Below are positions 28,616-36,558 of a stretch of 39,675 nucleotides of DNA, one piece after another (position 1 is the stretch's first letter; each line of letters begins with the position of its first letter). The notes under the pieces were generated by a model. That model was not told the origin of the DNA and searched no databases. It saw only the letters and a list, made by a program, of their open reading frames with translations. A program made the translations under genes and the position numbers. The DNA is from Patescibacteria group bacterium (GTDB taxonomy: Bacteria > Patescibacteriota > Patescibacteriia > 2-12-FULL-60-25): contig JAQULH010000009.1 of assembly GCA_029004215.1 (NCBI GenBank), positions 1-39,675 on the forward strand, read 5' to 3'.

Positions 28616-30172
28616 ATGACAATCAATCAGATTGCTGAAAAATTAGCTGAAATTGGGCTTACGTCTAATCAAATAACCGTGTATTTGGAGCTGATTAAGG
28701 CCAAAAAATGCCGCGCCAGCCAAATCATCGAACGCAGCAAATTGCACCGCAGCATCGTCTATTTAGCCTTGGATGACCTGGTGACCATGGGCTTAGTCGG
28801 CAAACTCACGCAAGGCGGCGTAGCAATCTTCGAAGTCACGAGCCCGAAGAACCTGGTGGAGATGATCGACATCAAGCGCCGTTCAGCCGAAACCCTGGCT
28901 GAAGACCTTTCCAGGATGATCCAGGAAGCGCCGCGCGACATCCGCGTGTTCGAGGGCATGGAAGGGATCATGGGCGCCAGGGAACGCAGCTTGGTGCTGG
29001 AGAGGAACGACACGATGTATGTGTTCGGCGGTGCCCAACAGACCACGACCCCGGCCTACGAAGCCATGTGGGCCAAATTCCATAAGAAGAGGATCGCCAA
29101 AGGCATCAACATGAAAATCATGTTCGATCGCGGCGCGCCTCCGGAGATCATCGCTAACCGCAATGCCTTGCCTTTATCCCAAGCCAAGTATCTGCCTTTC
29201 AAGCAGGACATGCCGGCCTGGTTCGAGGCGTATGGCCAGACATTTGCGGTGGGCGTACCGACCCATGACCCGGTGGTCTTCAGCATGCGCAGTCCGGAAG
29301 CGGCCGAGGCGCTCAAGAATTTCTTCGAGTATCTTTGGAACCAGAATGTCAGGGTAGAATACGGGATAGGCGCCCTAAGCGAAGCCATGCACAACATGTT
29401 GGACGGTTTGAAGCGAGGAGAGACGTACTGTGTTCTGGGGGCATCAACCGGCCTCGCCAAAAGCGAGGTCAGCGACTTCTATGACGCTTTCCATGCCGAG
29501 CGAATCAAGAAAGGCGTGATAGTGAAGATGTTGGCCTATACCGAGGCGGTCGAAGGCATCAAGAAGCGCTTTCGGCTGGCCGGAGACCCTCAAGGCAAAT
29601 TCAGCCATATCAAACCCTATATCAGCTCATCAAAGAACCCCGTGCAGATCGTCATCCATGGCGGGAATGTCTTCATGTCCATCCTGGGCGAGAAACCGAC
29701 CATCGTGTACATCGACCAGCCTGATATTGCGGTGAGTTTCCAGGCGCACTTCGATTATCTCTGGCAACAGGAATCCTACGTGATACAAGGCCCCAAGGCT
29801 TTGCAGGAAATATTTTTGGAAGCAGTTGAAGCCAAAGAGTTACGATACATCGGAGCACGCGGCTATTTTATGGATCGATACCCTGATTTATTCAAACCCG
29901 TGCTGGATAAAATCAAAATCACTCCCGGTGTTCGCTGGAGAAACATCGTTGATCCTGGCGTACGCGGCCACGGCATCACCCGCTTTCCTTGGACGCAAAC
30001 AAAATACACTTTATCCATGGCTAAAAATCCGAATGTTGTATGGCTTTATGGAAACAAGGCCGTGGTTACGAGTTGGGCCGGTGATGAGCCGGTGATGTTC
30101 GTTTCAACCAATCCCCAACTTGTGCAAAGCTATAACGATTATTTTGAAGAATTGTGGTCACACGCGCAATAA
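28616..30172 (+). CDS. TrmB-type regulator with three tandem effector domains
   Basis: 518 residues. Residues 1-75 form a TrmB-like winged helix (LAEIGLTSNQITVYLELIKA, RASQIIERSKLHRSIVYLAL, LDDLVTMGLVGKLTQGGVAIF). Three repeats of about 135 residues follow, near 109-243, 246-380 and 387-518. Each opens with a G-(M/A/P)-(E/L)-x-(I/L)-x-E/A helix (VFEGMEGIMGARE, YGIGALSEAMHNM, QGPKALQEIFLEA), continues with a strand (MYVFGGA, YCVLGAS, LRYIGAR) and basic helix (FHKKRIAKGINMKI, FHAERIKKGVIVKM), and closes with FxxLW (FFEYLWNQ, FDYLWQQ, FEELWSHAQ). Patescibacteria TrmB-like proteins commonly have one such unit; three is unusual. Ligand and targets are unknown. Confidence 0.85.
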   Translation: MTINQIAEKLAEIGLTSNQITVYLELIKAKKCRASQIIERSKLHRSIVYLALDDLVTMGLVGKLTQGGVAIFEVTSPKNLVEMIDIKRRSAETLAEDLSRMIQEAPRDIRVFEGMEGIMGARERSLVLERNDTMYVFGGAQQTTTPAYEAMWAKFHKKRIAKGINMKIMFDRGAPPEIIANRNALPLSQAKYLPFKQDMPAWFEAYGQTFAVGVPTHDPVVFSMRSPEAAEALKNFFEYLWNQNVRVEYGIGALSEAMHNMLDGLKRGETYCVLGASTGLAKSEVSDFYDAFHAERIKKGVIVKMLAYTEAVEGIKKRFRLAGDPQGKFSHIKPYISSSKNPVQIVIHGGNVFMSILGEKPTIVYIDQPDIAVSFQAHFDYLWQQESYVIQGPKALQEIFLEAVEAKELRYIGARGYFMDRYPDLFKPVLDKIKITPGVRWRNIVDPGVRGHGITRFPWTQTKYTLSMAKNPNVVWLYGNKAVVTSWAGDEPVMFVSTNPQLVQSYNDYFEELWSHAQ

Positions 30173-30191
30173 AAAAGACCGGTGTTACCGG
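30171..30191 (-). terminator. Terminator overlapping the stop of the exported protein gene
   Basis: CCGGT (30179-30183) pairs with ACCGG (30187-30191); on the minus strand CTTTTTTATT follows. The stem includes the stop codon. Confidence 0.7.
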
Positions 30192-31672
30192 CTTAAGGTG
30201 GGAGCGGTCTTATTGACTCTGGTTTGAAGCTTGCCGTTGAGGTAGTTGGTGGTGATATCCAATCCTGCCCACGAGATGCTGGAAACAATTCGCCATTCTG
30301 TGCTCTGCCCATTCGGATCCCAGTTCGAAGGGATGAGCCTGGCCCCGAAAGTCGCACTCAGCTCCTCGGTGATCTCCAGTGATCCGCCAAAGCCAAAGGT
30401 GCCGCGCGGTTTCCTGTCAGTGGCTTTGCCTCCGGCAGGCAGCAGGAACGAACCGTCGAGGTGGCCTGCAAAAGTATGGAACGAAACCGAGGCTTGGGTG
30501 CCCAATTCCCACGGCACATAACCCTGATCCACCAAAACCCAAAGCCCGGAATACATTGCCAATGACGTATGGGCTCCGGGAAAATACTCGAAGACCGCAG
30601 ATGGCCGGGCGTAAACCCCGCTGGCCGTCGCCACGTTGAATCCGAGCGTGACGGTGTGCCTCAGACAAGACTCGAGGGCAACCTTATGAGCCATCTTGTC
30701 GTTGTTAATGGCACTGACAACGCAATCTACCAAGTGACCGTCGAGTACCGGGTCACGCTGGTTGATGATGTCAATACCAATGGCCAAGGCCTCGTTGGTC
30801 TTGCGGCGTTGGTCGCCCCAACGGGGGCCGCTGGAAGCGCCAAAAGAAAAATAAGATGCACGCATGATGTTCCAGCCCGGTTCAAGCTTCGCGATATCAC
30901 CCTTCTCGTTGTTCCAGATGTAATACGGCTTGATGCGCCCGCCGACTGCGGCGTAAGTTTCGCCGCCGCCCATGGATACAGGCATCTGGAGAGAAGCTGT
31001 GCGCGTGTCGCTGGGCAATGAAACATTGCTCGTGGCAGAAAGCAGGACAGGCTGGGTCGGAACATTCACTTCCTTGGCCGGAAGAAGCGTTGGAATATCT
31101 TCCTCCGGCTCGCTGACAGGCTTTATTTTCTTGCCCGGCCCATCCCCCTCATCATCCTTCTTGGCGCACTTGGCAGGATCGCAGCAAACGCATTGCGGCG
31201 GCGGAGTCACATTCACCTGCACAGTGATACTCGAGGGCGCAGACAATGTAATCGGATCCTTCACGCCGCAGGCTTGCAGCCCTTCGCCCAAAACCGAAGC
31301 GTAGATGGCCAAGAGCTTATCCGCCGAGTAGCAGACATCGGCATTGAATTCCGTTTCCCTGACTTTGATCAGCTTGTAAGGATAACAAGAGTTGCCGATG
31401 GTGCTGGGCAATGCAGTTTGGCCGCCGATAACTTTGTCGTGGAACCTTTTGACCCAGGCATTTAACTCACTGGGCTTCATGCTATGGTCTTGTGGGCACT
31501 GCTTTTCCAGCACGGCAGATATTGAGGCGGCATAGGCCACCAAGTTACTGCAGCAGGTACGCTTGGGTGGACTTGCGCTCGGCGGGTTTTGGGCTCTGGC
31601 AGAGCCCATGGAACAAGCCAACATGATGAATATGGCTACCAAGTGGCACGTAAACTTTTTGGCACTTCCCAT
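30185..31672 (-). CDS. Exported protein with Cys-rich N-terminal part and beta-rich C-terminal part
   Basis: 495 residues, not recognised. Signal peptide: GSAKKFTCHLVAIFIMLACS followed by cleavage after ARA. The first 140 mature residues are helical with many cysteines (KRTCCSNL, EKQCPQDH, GNSCYPYKLI, DVCYSADKL, LQACGVKD), then CVCCDPAKCAKK, suggesting disulphides or a metal site. An acidic/Pro linker follows, and the last 250 residues look like strands of a barrel or beta sandwich (TLGFNVATASGVYARPS, TFGFGGSLEITEELSATFG, SSISWAGLDITTNYLNG). AAGGTG before ATG 31672 supports the start. Likely at the cell surface; possibly related in role to the exported beta-rich protein at 27135. Confidence 0.8.
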   Translation of the reverse strand: MGSAKKFTCHLVAIFIMLACSMGSARAQNPPSASPPKRTCCSNLVAYAASISAVLEKQCPQDHSMKPSELNAWVKRFHDKVIGGQTALPSTIGNSCYPYKLIKVRETEFNADVCYSADKLLAIYASVLGEGLQACGVKDPITLSAPSSITVQVNVTPPPQCVCCDPAKCAKKDDEGDGPGKKIKPVSEPEEDIPTLLPAKEVNVPTQPVLLSATSNVSLPSDTRTASLQMPVSMGGGETYAAVGGRIKPYYIWNNEKGDIAKLEPGWNIMRASYFSFGASSGPRWGDQRRKTNEALAIGIDIINQRDPVLDGHLVDCVVSAINNDKMAHKVALESCLRHTVTLGFNVATASGVYARPSAVFEYFPGAHTSLAMYSGLWVLVDQGYVPWELGTQASVSFHTFAGHLDGSFLLPAGGKATDRKPRGTFGFGGSLEITEELSATFGARLIPSNWDPNGQSTEWRIVSSISWAGLDITTNYLNGKLQTRVNKTAPTLSR

Positions 31673-31730
31673 AACACACCTTCTTGCCTTTCATGGGGGT
31701 AGTACAGAGTCATGTCCAAAGGACCGTGTT

Positions 31731-31759
31731 TGTTTACGCTATTAAGATGGCTGCGTCAA
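31731..31759 (-). promoter_or_regulatory. Promoter of the exported Cys-rich protein gene
   Basis: Minus strand -35 TTGACG (31754-31759), 17-base spacer, -10 TAAACA (31731-31736), the same boxes as at 1996. Leader about 50 bases. Confidence 0.65.
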
Positions 31760-31766
31760 GAATCAC

Positions 31767-31794
31767 TTTACATATCCCAATCTTGAGGTAGTAT
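31767..31794 (+). promoter_or_regulatory. Promoter of the 190-residue unknown gene
   Basis: -35 TTTACA (31767-31772), 16-base spacer, -10 TAGTAT (31789-31794). It lies 7 bases from the divergent promoter. Confidence 0.5.
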
Positions 31795-31819
31795 GTAGCT
31801 TCACTAACGGAGGTGACCC

Positions 31820-32392
31820 ATGCTCTTTCCGCACGAAGATATCGTCTTCGCCCTTTCCGGTGACATCAAGAATCGAGACCACTTCGAGGCAGTCTACAAG
31901 AAGCTGGTTTTGGACAGGCCGGATAGCCCTGACAAACAAGTCTTGGGGGACGATTACCCCGACATCCTCAAGCTCTTCCTGACCGAAGACTTGCCTTCTT
32001 CAAAAGACAAAGACATCCCGACACTGGAAGTAGTCCAGAAGATTGTATTCAAGCTGACCACTATTGCCGAACGGCATGGGGCGCAAATCTGCAATTTCTA
32101 CTGGTGGGATATCAGGCCCAAGCTGCGTGCCTTGGTGGCTACCCTCAGCCGCGATGGCCATACCTTCCAAGTCTACTTCTACTGGAAGAAGACCAACAAG
32201 GACGAGGTCCATCCCCTGAACCGTGGATGCAAGACTGCGTGCAGCATTTCCCCGAATACGCCTGGCAACCTACGGCTCGAGTTCGATGCCGAAGCCTACC
32301 AAGAAATGCGGGCAGCCTACGAAGACTGGTTGAAATCGCCCCTTATCTTGCCTCGCGACTTCTCAGAAGCGACTACCTCTGGCGCAAACTAG
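31820..32392 (+). CDS. Soluble protein of unknown function (190 residues)
   Basis: Not recognised. The start is secure: GGAGGTGA (31810-31817) precedes ATG 31820, one of the strongest ribosome sites in the window. The protein is acidic and globular in appearance, with IVFALSGDIKNRDHFEAVYK at the start, a helix TLEVVQKIVFKLTTIAERHG, strands rich in aromatics (ICNFYWWDIRPKLRALVATL, TFQVYFYWKK) and a helical end (EAYQEMRAAYEDWLKSP). It is a single-gene unit with its own promoter and terminator, converging on femAB. Confidence 0.75.
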   Translation: MLFPHEDIVFALSGDIKNRDHFEAVYKKLVLDRPDSPDKQVLGDDYPDILKLFLTEDLPSSKDKDIPTLEVVQKIVFKLTTIAERHGAQICNFYWWDIRPKLRALVATLSRDGHTFQVYFYWKKTNKDEVHPLNRGCKTACSISPNTPGNLRLEFDAEAYQEMRAAYEDWLKSPLILPRDFSEATTSGAN

Positions 32393-32405
32393 CGCCTATT
32401 TTTTT
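32381..32405 (+). terminator. Terminator of the 190-residue unknown gene
   Basis: GGCGC (32381-32385) pairs with GCGCC (32392-32396), followed by TATTTTTTT. The stop codon lies in the loop and stem. Confidence 0.75.
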
Positions 32406-33435
32406 ATGCTTTACCTGACAATAACCGTCTCATGAAAATCAAAGTATACAAACTCATGTTAAGCGGCAAATCCCAAGTGCCAATCATATCAACCTGCTGC
32501 CCTCCCCAACCGTTCTTGAATCGCGTAATGCCTTCCCAGGATTTTTTATAAAGCGGCGAGGACACATTAACCGGGTTCACTCCCCAAAAGTCATAAAACT
32601 TATTGCCTTCCTGCTTGGCAGCCTTGATAGCGTCCCAGTGCAAAGCATAAGGCGCCATGGCCTGGCGCATGAGATGGGATGAAGCGCCATAAAGATAAGT
32701 GACTGTCTGGCCGTAAACGATTTCCAAATCAGCAGCCAGCATGGCGCCGTTCAGTTCTGCGACGCGCAGGCGTGCCATCTTGGCCGCGGCTAACGTCTGT
32801 AAAGTTTTATAAAGATAGTTTGAGGAATGCTGGACAAAGCCGGCGCGTTTTTCAGTCTCTTGCATGAGCTGCAAAAACTTATCAATGTCGGCCGGGTGGG
32901 ATGTTAAGCGCGTCTTAACGCCGTGCCGCGCTGCGATTTTGATGTTATACCGCGTTTTCTCGTGCATGCGGCTGAGCAACTCTTCTTCTGATGGGTTTAA
33001 ATTCAATAAGTTCGTGCTTGAAGGATTAACCGAAAGGGAGCGGATGAACCGCGGTGGCAAATAACGCACTTGCGACTCTGTACGGACAGCCGGTTCAAAG
33101 CGCCAAAACAGACAGCGAGGCAAATGAGCCTTTTCGGCCATTAAGCTGACCAGGTGCGATATGACAGCCCGATAATTTTCTTTATCAACTTTATGCGAGA
33201 TGACTGGGCCTTGAGATGCAAACCAATAACCGAGCCCTAAAAATTTCTTGCGATATTCTCCTTGGACAGCGCAAAGCCATTCTCCCTCTTCCCCGACCAA
33301 AGCAAAACGGCGCACCGGATAACCGAGCGCTTTGCGGAACTCGCCCCAAGCCCAGGATTGCGTAAACTGGGCCCATGGCTGTCTTGTTTGGAATATCTCC
33401 CAATTGGCCGGATCATTGACTTCCAATAAATACAT
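32404..33435 (-). CDS. FemAB/FemX-family aminoacyltransferase, peptidoglycan bridge formation
   Basis: A 343-residue protein with the double GNAT-like FemABX fold. Family enzymes add amino acids from aminoacyl-tRNA to the peptidoglycan stem peptide in the cytoplasm. Family blocks: FTQSWAWGEFRKALGYPVRR, LGLGYWFASQGPVI, SRMHEKTRYNIKIAARHGV (the helix that carries the RYNI signature), LYGASSHLMRQAMAPYALHW, YDFWGVNP and the end ITRFKNGWGG. Length fits FemX-like members. There is no Shine-Dalgarno. It follows ruvA by 29 bases, with a heptad repeat in between, and probably shares its transcript. The amino acid added cannot be deduced. Confidence 0.88.
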   Translation of the reverse strand: MYLLEVNDPANWEIFQTRQPWAQFTQSWAWGEFRKALGYPVRRFALVGEEGEWLCAVQGEYRKKFLGLGYWFASQGPVISHKVDKENYRAVISHLVSLMAEKAHLPRCLFWRFEPAVRTESQVRYLPPRFIRSLSVNPSSTNLLNLNPSEEELLSRMHEKTRYNIKIAARHGVKTRLTSHPADIDKFLQLMQETEKRAGFVQHSSNYLYKTLQTLAAAKMARLRVAELNGAMLAADLEIVYGQTVTYLYGASSHLMRQAMAPYALHWDAIKAAKQEGNKFYDFWGVNPVNVSSPLYKKSWEGITRFKNGWGGQQVDMIGTWDLPLNMSLYTLIFMRRLLSGKA

Positions 33436-33438
33436 AAA

Positions 33439-33466
33439 ACTGACAACTTACAAGTAACAAGAGCTC
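33439..33466. repeat. Short heptanucleotide-period repeat between ruvA and femAB
   Basis: Four heptads: ACTGACA, ACTTACA, AGTAACA, AGAGCTC. It reaches the ruvA stop codon. Confidence 0.6.
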
Positions 33467-34022
33467 ATTTGCTTAAGAGTTTTAAGGCGGCGCGCAGGCG
33501 GTCGCTTGAATCATGGATGTCGGGCGGGACTTTTTTGGCCGCTTCGCGGGCCTGAAAAGCCGTGTAACCCAAGTTGGTCAAGGCTTCGACCACTTCCCGA
33601 TCAGATTCTGCGACTGCTCCGACTTCGACCAGCTTGCCCTTAAGCTCAAGCACGATTTTTTGGGCTGTTTTCTTGCCTAGCCCGGGCAACGAGGCTAACC
33701 AATCCGCATCACCTTGCGCCAACCGTGACCGGAGATTCTCAAGCGGTGCGGCTGAGCAGACGGCCAGCGCAACTTTGGGGCCAACGCCCGAAACGCCTAA
33801 AAGTTTTTCAAAAAAGTCCAACTCATCCATGGTCAAAAAAGCATAGAGGTCATAAGCATCCTCCCGAATGTGTTCGTGCAAATAAACCCGTTTGTCTGCT
33901 CCGACCGAAATGGCGGATAAAGTGCCGGCATGGGCCTTTAAACGGTAACCAAGACCATTAACTTCCAGGATAAAAAAATCCATAAAAACTTCTGATACTT
34001 TGCCGTGCAGTGTGGCCAACAT
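33465..34022 (-). CDS. ruvA: Holliday junction branch migration protein RuvA
   Basis: DNA-binding subunit of the RuvAB branch-migration complex. I start at ATG 34022 (MLATLHGKVSEV), which matches the usual RuvA beginning; the frame is open 13 codons further, but that part lies in a heptad repeat. The 185-residue protein shows the OB-fold domain I (VNGLGYRLKA, HEHIREDAYDLYAF), the two HhH motifs of domain II (LLGVSGVGPKVALAV and LPGLGKKTAQKIVLELKGKL) and the C-terminal domain III that contacts RuvB (VVEALTNLGYTAFQAREAAK, RAALKLL). The length is slightly short of the usual 200 because the linker is brief. No ruvB or ruvC is in the window. Confidence 0.96.
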   Translation of the reverse strand: MLATLHGKVSEVFMDFFILEVNGLGYRLKAHAGTLSAISVGADKRVYLHEHIREDAYDLYAFLTMDELDFFEKLLGVSGVGPKVALAVCSAAPLENLRSRLAQGDADWLASLPGLGKKTAQKIVLELKGKLVEVGAVAESDREVVEALTNLGYTAFQAREAAKKVPPDIHDSSDRLRAALKLLSK

Positions 34023-34061
34023 ACGACATGTATCGTACAACGTACAACGTTCAACGTCCAA
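34020..34061. repeat. Heptanucleotide tandem repeat starting at the ruvA start codon
   Basis: Six heptads: CATACGA, CATGTAT, CGTACAA, CGTACAA, CGTTCAA, CGTCCAA. The first three bases are the complement of the ruvA ATG. The last four units are the most regular run of the family in this window and overlap the likely ruvA promoter (minus strand TACGAT with TTGGAC 18 bases upstream). Confidence 0.75.
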
Positions 34062-34063
34062 CC

Positions 34064-34092
34064 TTGACGTAAAAGTTATAAAACATTAAATT
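34064..34092 (+). promoter_or_regulatory. Promoter of the zinc-knuckle protein gene
   Basis: -35 TTGACG (34064-34069), 17-base spacer, -10 TAAATT (34087-34092). It starts 2 bases after the heptad array. Confidence 0.65.
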
Positions 34093-34124
34093 ACTGGCGC
34101 TGTTCAACCCAAAGGAGGCGAGTC

Positions 34125-34559
34125 ATGCAAAAAAAGAGCCCTCGGCTGAGCAAGACGCAACGCCGGTGCGTGCGTCAGATCCTGAGCAGGGTCAGACAGA
34201 TGATGGGAGCAAGCCCTTCACGGGTACATCGCGAAAAGCTCCGCACCACAATTGTCCAGCAGCTCACGGGCGAGATCAGGCGCGAGACCATCGTGGCCGG
34301 GTACAAGCCCAAGGCAACCCCTCGAGTCAGCAGTCCCCCGACCTTTTGCAAGGTGTGCAACCGCAATACCAGGCATCGCCGCGGCGAGTGCCAGGAACAC
34401 GACGTGAAGTACTGCGACGTCTGCAAGAAGATGACTGCCCGCACGGCCAACGACAAGTGTGCGGAGCACACGGTCTCGGATCATTTTTGCATTTATTGTG
34501 GGATCGGGCGGACATTCATCAACGGTGCTTGTCCCCTGGGGCACATACGTCCTAGGTGA
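34125..34559 (+). CDS. Small basic protein with three tandem zinc-knuckle-like motifs
   Basis: 144 residues, strong ribosome site AAAGGAGG 6 bases before ATG 34125, stop TGA. The N-terminal 65 residues are very basic and helical (SPRLSKTQRRCVRQILSRVR). The rest carries three repeats of C-x2-C-x10/11-C-x2/3-H: CKVC with CQEH, CDVC with CAEH, and CIYC with CPLGH. Each could bind one zinc. Basic tail plus zinc knuckles suggests nucleic-acid binding, perhaps a ribosome- or RNA-associated protein, but no named family comes to mind. It is a single-gene unit beside ruvA, with which it shares only the divergent promoter region. Confidence 0.8.
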   Translation: MQKKSPRLSKTQRRCVRQILSRVRQMMGASPSRVHREKLRTTIVQQLTGEIRRETIVAGYKPKATPRVSSPPTFCKVCNRNTRHRRGECQEHDVKYCDVCKKMTARTANDKCAEHTVSDHFCIYCGIGRTFINGACPLGHIRPR

Positions 34560-34615
34560 CCAACCTCCTCCCGATCCTTGATAGCACTTCCATCCGAGTA
34601 GTATCACTCTCCTCT

Positions 34616-34641
34616 GACGCATCACGCGTCTAATTTTTTTA
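34616..34641 (+). terminator. Terminator of the zinc-knuckle protein gene
   Basis: GACGC (34616-34620) pairs with GCGTC (34626-34630), followed by TAATTTTTTT. Confidence 0.75.
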
Positions 34642-34648
34642 TAAGGTA

Positions 34649-34694
34649 CGAAAAAAGCTCCCGAGTCCGAGGAAAATTTGGACTGGGAGCTTTG
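34649..34694 (-). terminator. Terminator of the Ser/Thr kinase gene
   Basis: AAAGCTCCC pairs with GGGAGCTTT (outer arms 34653-34662 and 34685-34694), with an inner GTCC/GGAC stem; on the minus strand TTTTTTCG follows. Confidence 0.8.
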
Positions 34695-34718
34695 GCCTGT
34701 GCGCAGAACGCGCAAGAC

Positions 34719-36497
34719 TCAAGGGTTGTCGAGTGGAGGTGGGGTGCCCGGAGGCAGACCCTCGACAACGATGCCGTCGCTTGTGCTGCCGGTGCGCGGC
34801 TTGCCTTTGACGGCCGGCGGCCTGGTTGCAGGCCGGGTTGTAGGCGGCCTTGGCACATAGGCAGTGGCTGGCGGAGCAGTTTCCGCAGTTGAAGGAACCG
34901 GCGTTGCCGGAGCAGTCGGCTGAGCCGCTTGCATACCGCTGGGCAAGGGCTTGCCTTGGAGCTGGCTCCAATCAGAGGGCAACCACCACACTGCAACAGC
35001 TACACCCACGAGCAGCATGGCCAGTGTCAAGATCACCCACAACCACTTAGACGAGCTCGGTTTGCTCACCTTGATGGAAGTAGATGTCCTAACCTGACTG
35101 GGCGAAGGCTTGGCCGCGGGCCGTGCGACCACAACCGGTGTTGCCTGAGGCAATGGCGCCGGAGCAACCGCTACCTTTTGGGTGATGGCCACAGGCGCTG
35201 TGTAGGCCTGACTAGCCGCGACGACCACCTTGGGAACCGATTGCCTAGCAGCGGGGATGCGTCCCGACGGAGCACTCTGCTTGATCCGAGGCTTACTCGA
35301 ACCTGCAGCCTGCGCCGGCGGCATGGGCTTTGACTTACGCTGCCCTGCGGGCTTGACCTGCTGCTTGATTGGCTTGGCAGGAACCGGAGCAACCTTGGTG
35401 ACTGGGGTTGGCCAGACTACGGGCTGACTCTTCTCGACCTTGGCTGCTTCCTCAATCTTGGGAGGGAGCATGGGCCCCAAACCGAGGATCGTCCTCTGCT
35501 CCCTAGCGACCAGAATCTTCTGGATCGTTTCAGCTGCAGGATCACAGCCCGGTGGATCAGAGCGAAGCACGATGAGATTGTTGCACGTGTCGGTGCTTTC
35601 TCTTTCACCCAGTTCCTGCCAAAACTTCTTCAGGAAGACGGCGGATTCTGACGCAGTCGGTCTGACGGAAGGCACGCGATCCACACCTCGGGTGACCATG
35701 GCTTCGAGACTGGCCGGAACATTCGGATTGAATGTCGAGACCGGCGCAAGAGTCAGGTCGCCGTTCTTGATTCGATACCACAGCGGGAAAAAATCCTGAG
35801 CCCGCTGAGGATCATCATTGTGCAGATAGGGGTGTCGACCGCCCGTGAGGAACCCGTAGATAATGCTCCAGATGGCGAATACATCCACCGTAGGAGCAAA
35901 ATCTTCGCCCAGGCCCTGCTCAGGCGCCATCCACCACGGTGTGCCGAGGGTGCTGCCAGGAACCGTGTACTTGGTGGCCGTTGAGTTCAGCAGTTTGAGC
36001 GTGCCAAAGTCCCCGACCTTGGCCGATAGCTCGCCCTCCAGGTCAACATCGAGGAATACATTGCACGGTTTGAGGTCCCGATGAACGATTCCTTGGCCAT
36101 GGCCATAGGCAACGGCATCGGCAACTTGGTGCATCAAGCTCAGCATGAGCCGAAGTGGCATGTTGCGGTTGTACTGGTCGTCCAACGACTCCAGCGTACC
36201 TCCGGCAACCCACTCGAGCACGCAGATCGTTGCATCCTCGTTCTGGGCGATGGAATAGGACTCCTTGCGCAGCATGCGCACGATATGCGGATGGTTGAGT
36301 CTGGCGTGCGTATCCACTTCACGCTCAAACCTCTTCGCTTCCTCTTTTTCGCTCGGCCTCTGGAGCCTTTTGAGCGCAACCATCTCGCGCGTCACTTGGT
36401 CCTCAGCCTGATAGACTTCTGCGATGCCGCCAGCGAGCGGCCGATCCAAAATCCTGTACCTGCCACAGATGACCTCACCTACATTGATTTCACGCAT
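34719..36497 (-). CDS. Membrane-anchored Hanks-type Ser/Thr protein kinase
   Basis: 592 residues. The cytoplasmic kinase domain (about 12-295) is complete: glycine-rich loop LAGGIAEVYQAED, catalytic K43 in VALKRL, Glu in REVDTH, H139-R-D141-L-K-P-C-N146 catalytic loop, D163-F-G165 and activation-segment end GTPWWMAPE. A Lys/Pro/Ala-rich linker of about 140 residues (with AAGSSKPRIKQSAPSGR) leads to one membrane segment at about 485-506 (LWVILTLAMLLVGVAVAVWWL). An extracellular Pro/Thr-rich tail of about 85 residues follows. There are no PASTA domains, so the sensed signal is not obvious. AGGAG lies 7 bases before ATG 36497. The promoter and leader contain two inverted repeats. It is a single-gene unit between ileS and the zinc-knuckle gene. 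Confidence 0.92.
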   Translation of the reverse strand: MREINVGEVICGRYRILDRPLAGGIAEVYQAEDQVTREMVALKRLQRPSEKEEAKRFEREVDTHARLNHPHIVRMLRKESYSIAQNEDATICVLEWVAGGTLESLDDQYNRNMPLRLMLSLMHQVADAVAYGHGQGIVHRDLKPCNVFLDVDLEGELSAKVGDFGTLKLLNSTATKYTVPGSTLGTPWWMAPEQGLGEDFAPTVDVFAIWSIIYGFLTGGRHPYLHNDDPQRAQDFFPLWYRIKNGDLTLAPVSTFNPNVPASLEAMVTRGVDRVPSVRPTASESAVFLKKFWQELGERESTDTCNNLIVLRSDPPGCDPAAETIQKILVAREQRTILGLGPMLPPKIEEAAKVEKSQPVVWPTPVTKVAPVPAKPIKQQVKPAGQRKSKPMPPAQAAGSSKPRIKQSAPSGRIPAARQSVPKVVVAASQAYTAPVAITQKVAVAPAPLPQATPVVVARPAAKPSPSQVRTSTSIKVSKPSSSKWLWVILTLAMLLVGVAVAVWWLPSDWSQLQGKPLPSGMQAAQPTAPATPVPSTAETAPPATAYVPRPPTTRPATRPPAVKGKPRTGSTSDGIVVEGLPPGTPPPLDNP

Positions 36498-36533
36498 GGC
36501 GCCGCTCCTAGCTAGCGTTTATGTTTTCAAGGC

Positions 36534-36553
36534 ATTCCCTCGTATTAGGGAAT
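36534..36553. promoter_or_regulatory. Inverted repeat at the transcription start of the kinase gene
   Basis: ATTCCCT (36534-36540) and AGGGAAT (36547-36553) around a 6-base loop, directly at the predicted transcript 5' end. It could be an operator or a 5' stem that protects the mRNA. Confidence 0.5.
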
Positions 36554-36558
36554 CAAGG

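Noticed and set aside
34166-34555. A 129-codon frame overlapping the zinc-knuckle gene in another plus-strand frame
   Set aside because: Low-complexity Arg/Gln/His shadow; the chosen frame has the conserved Cys/His pattern and the ribosome site.
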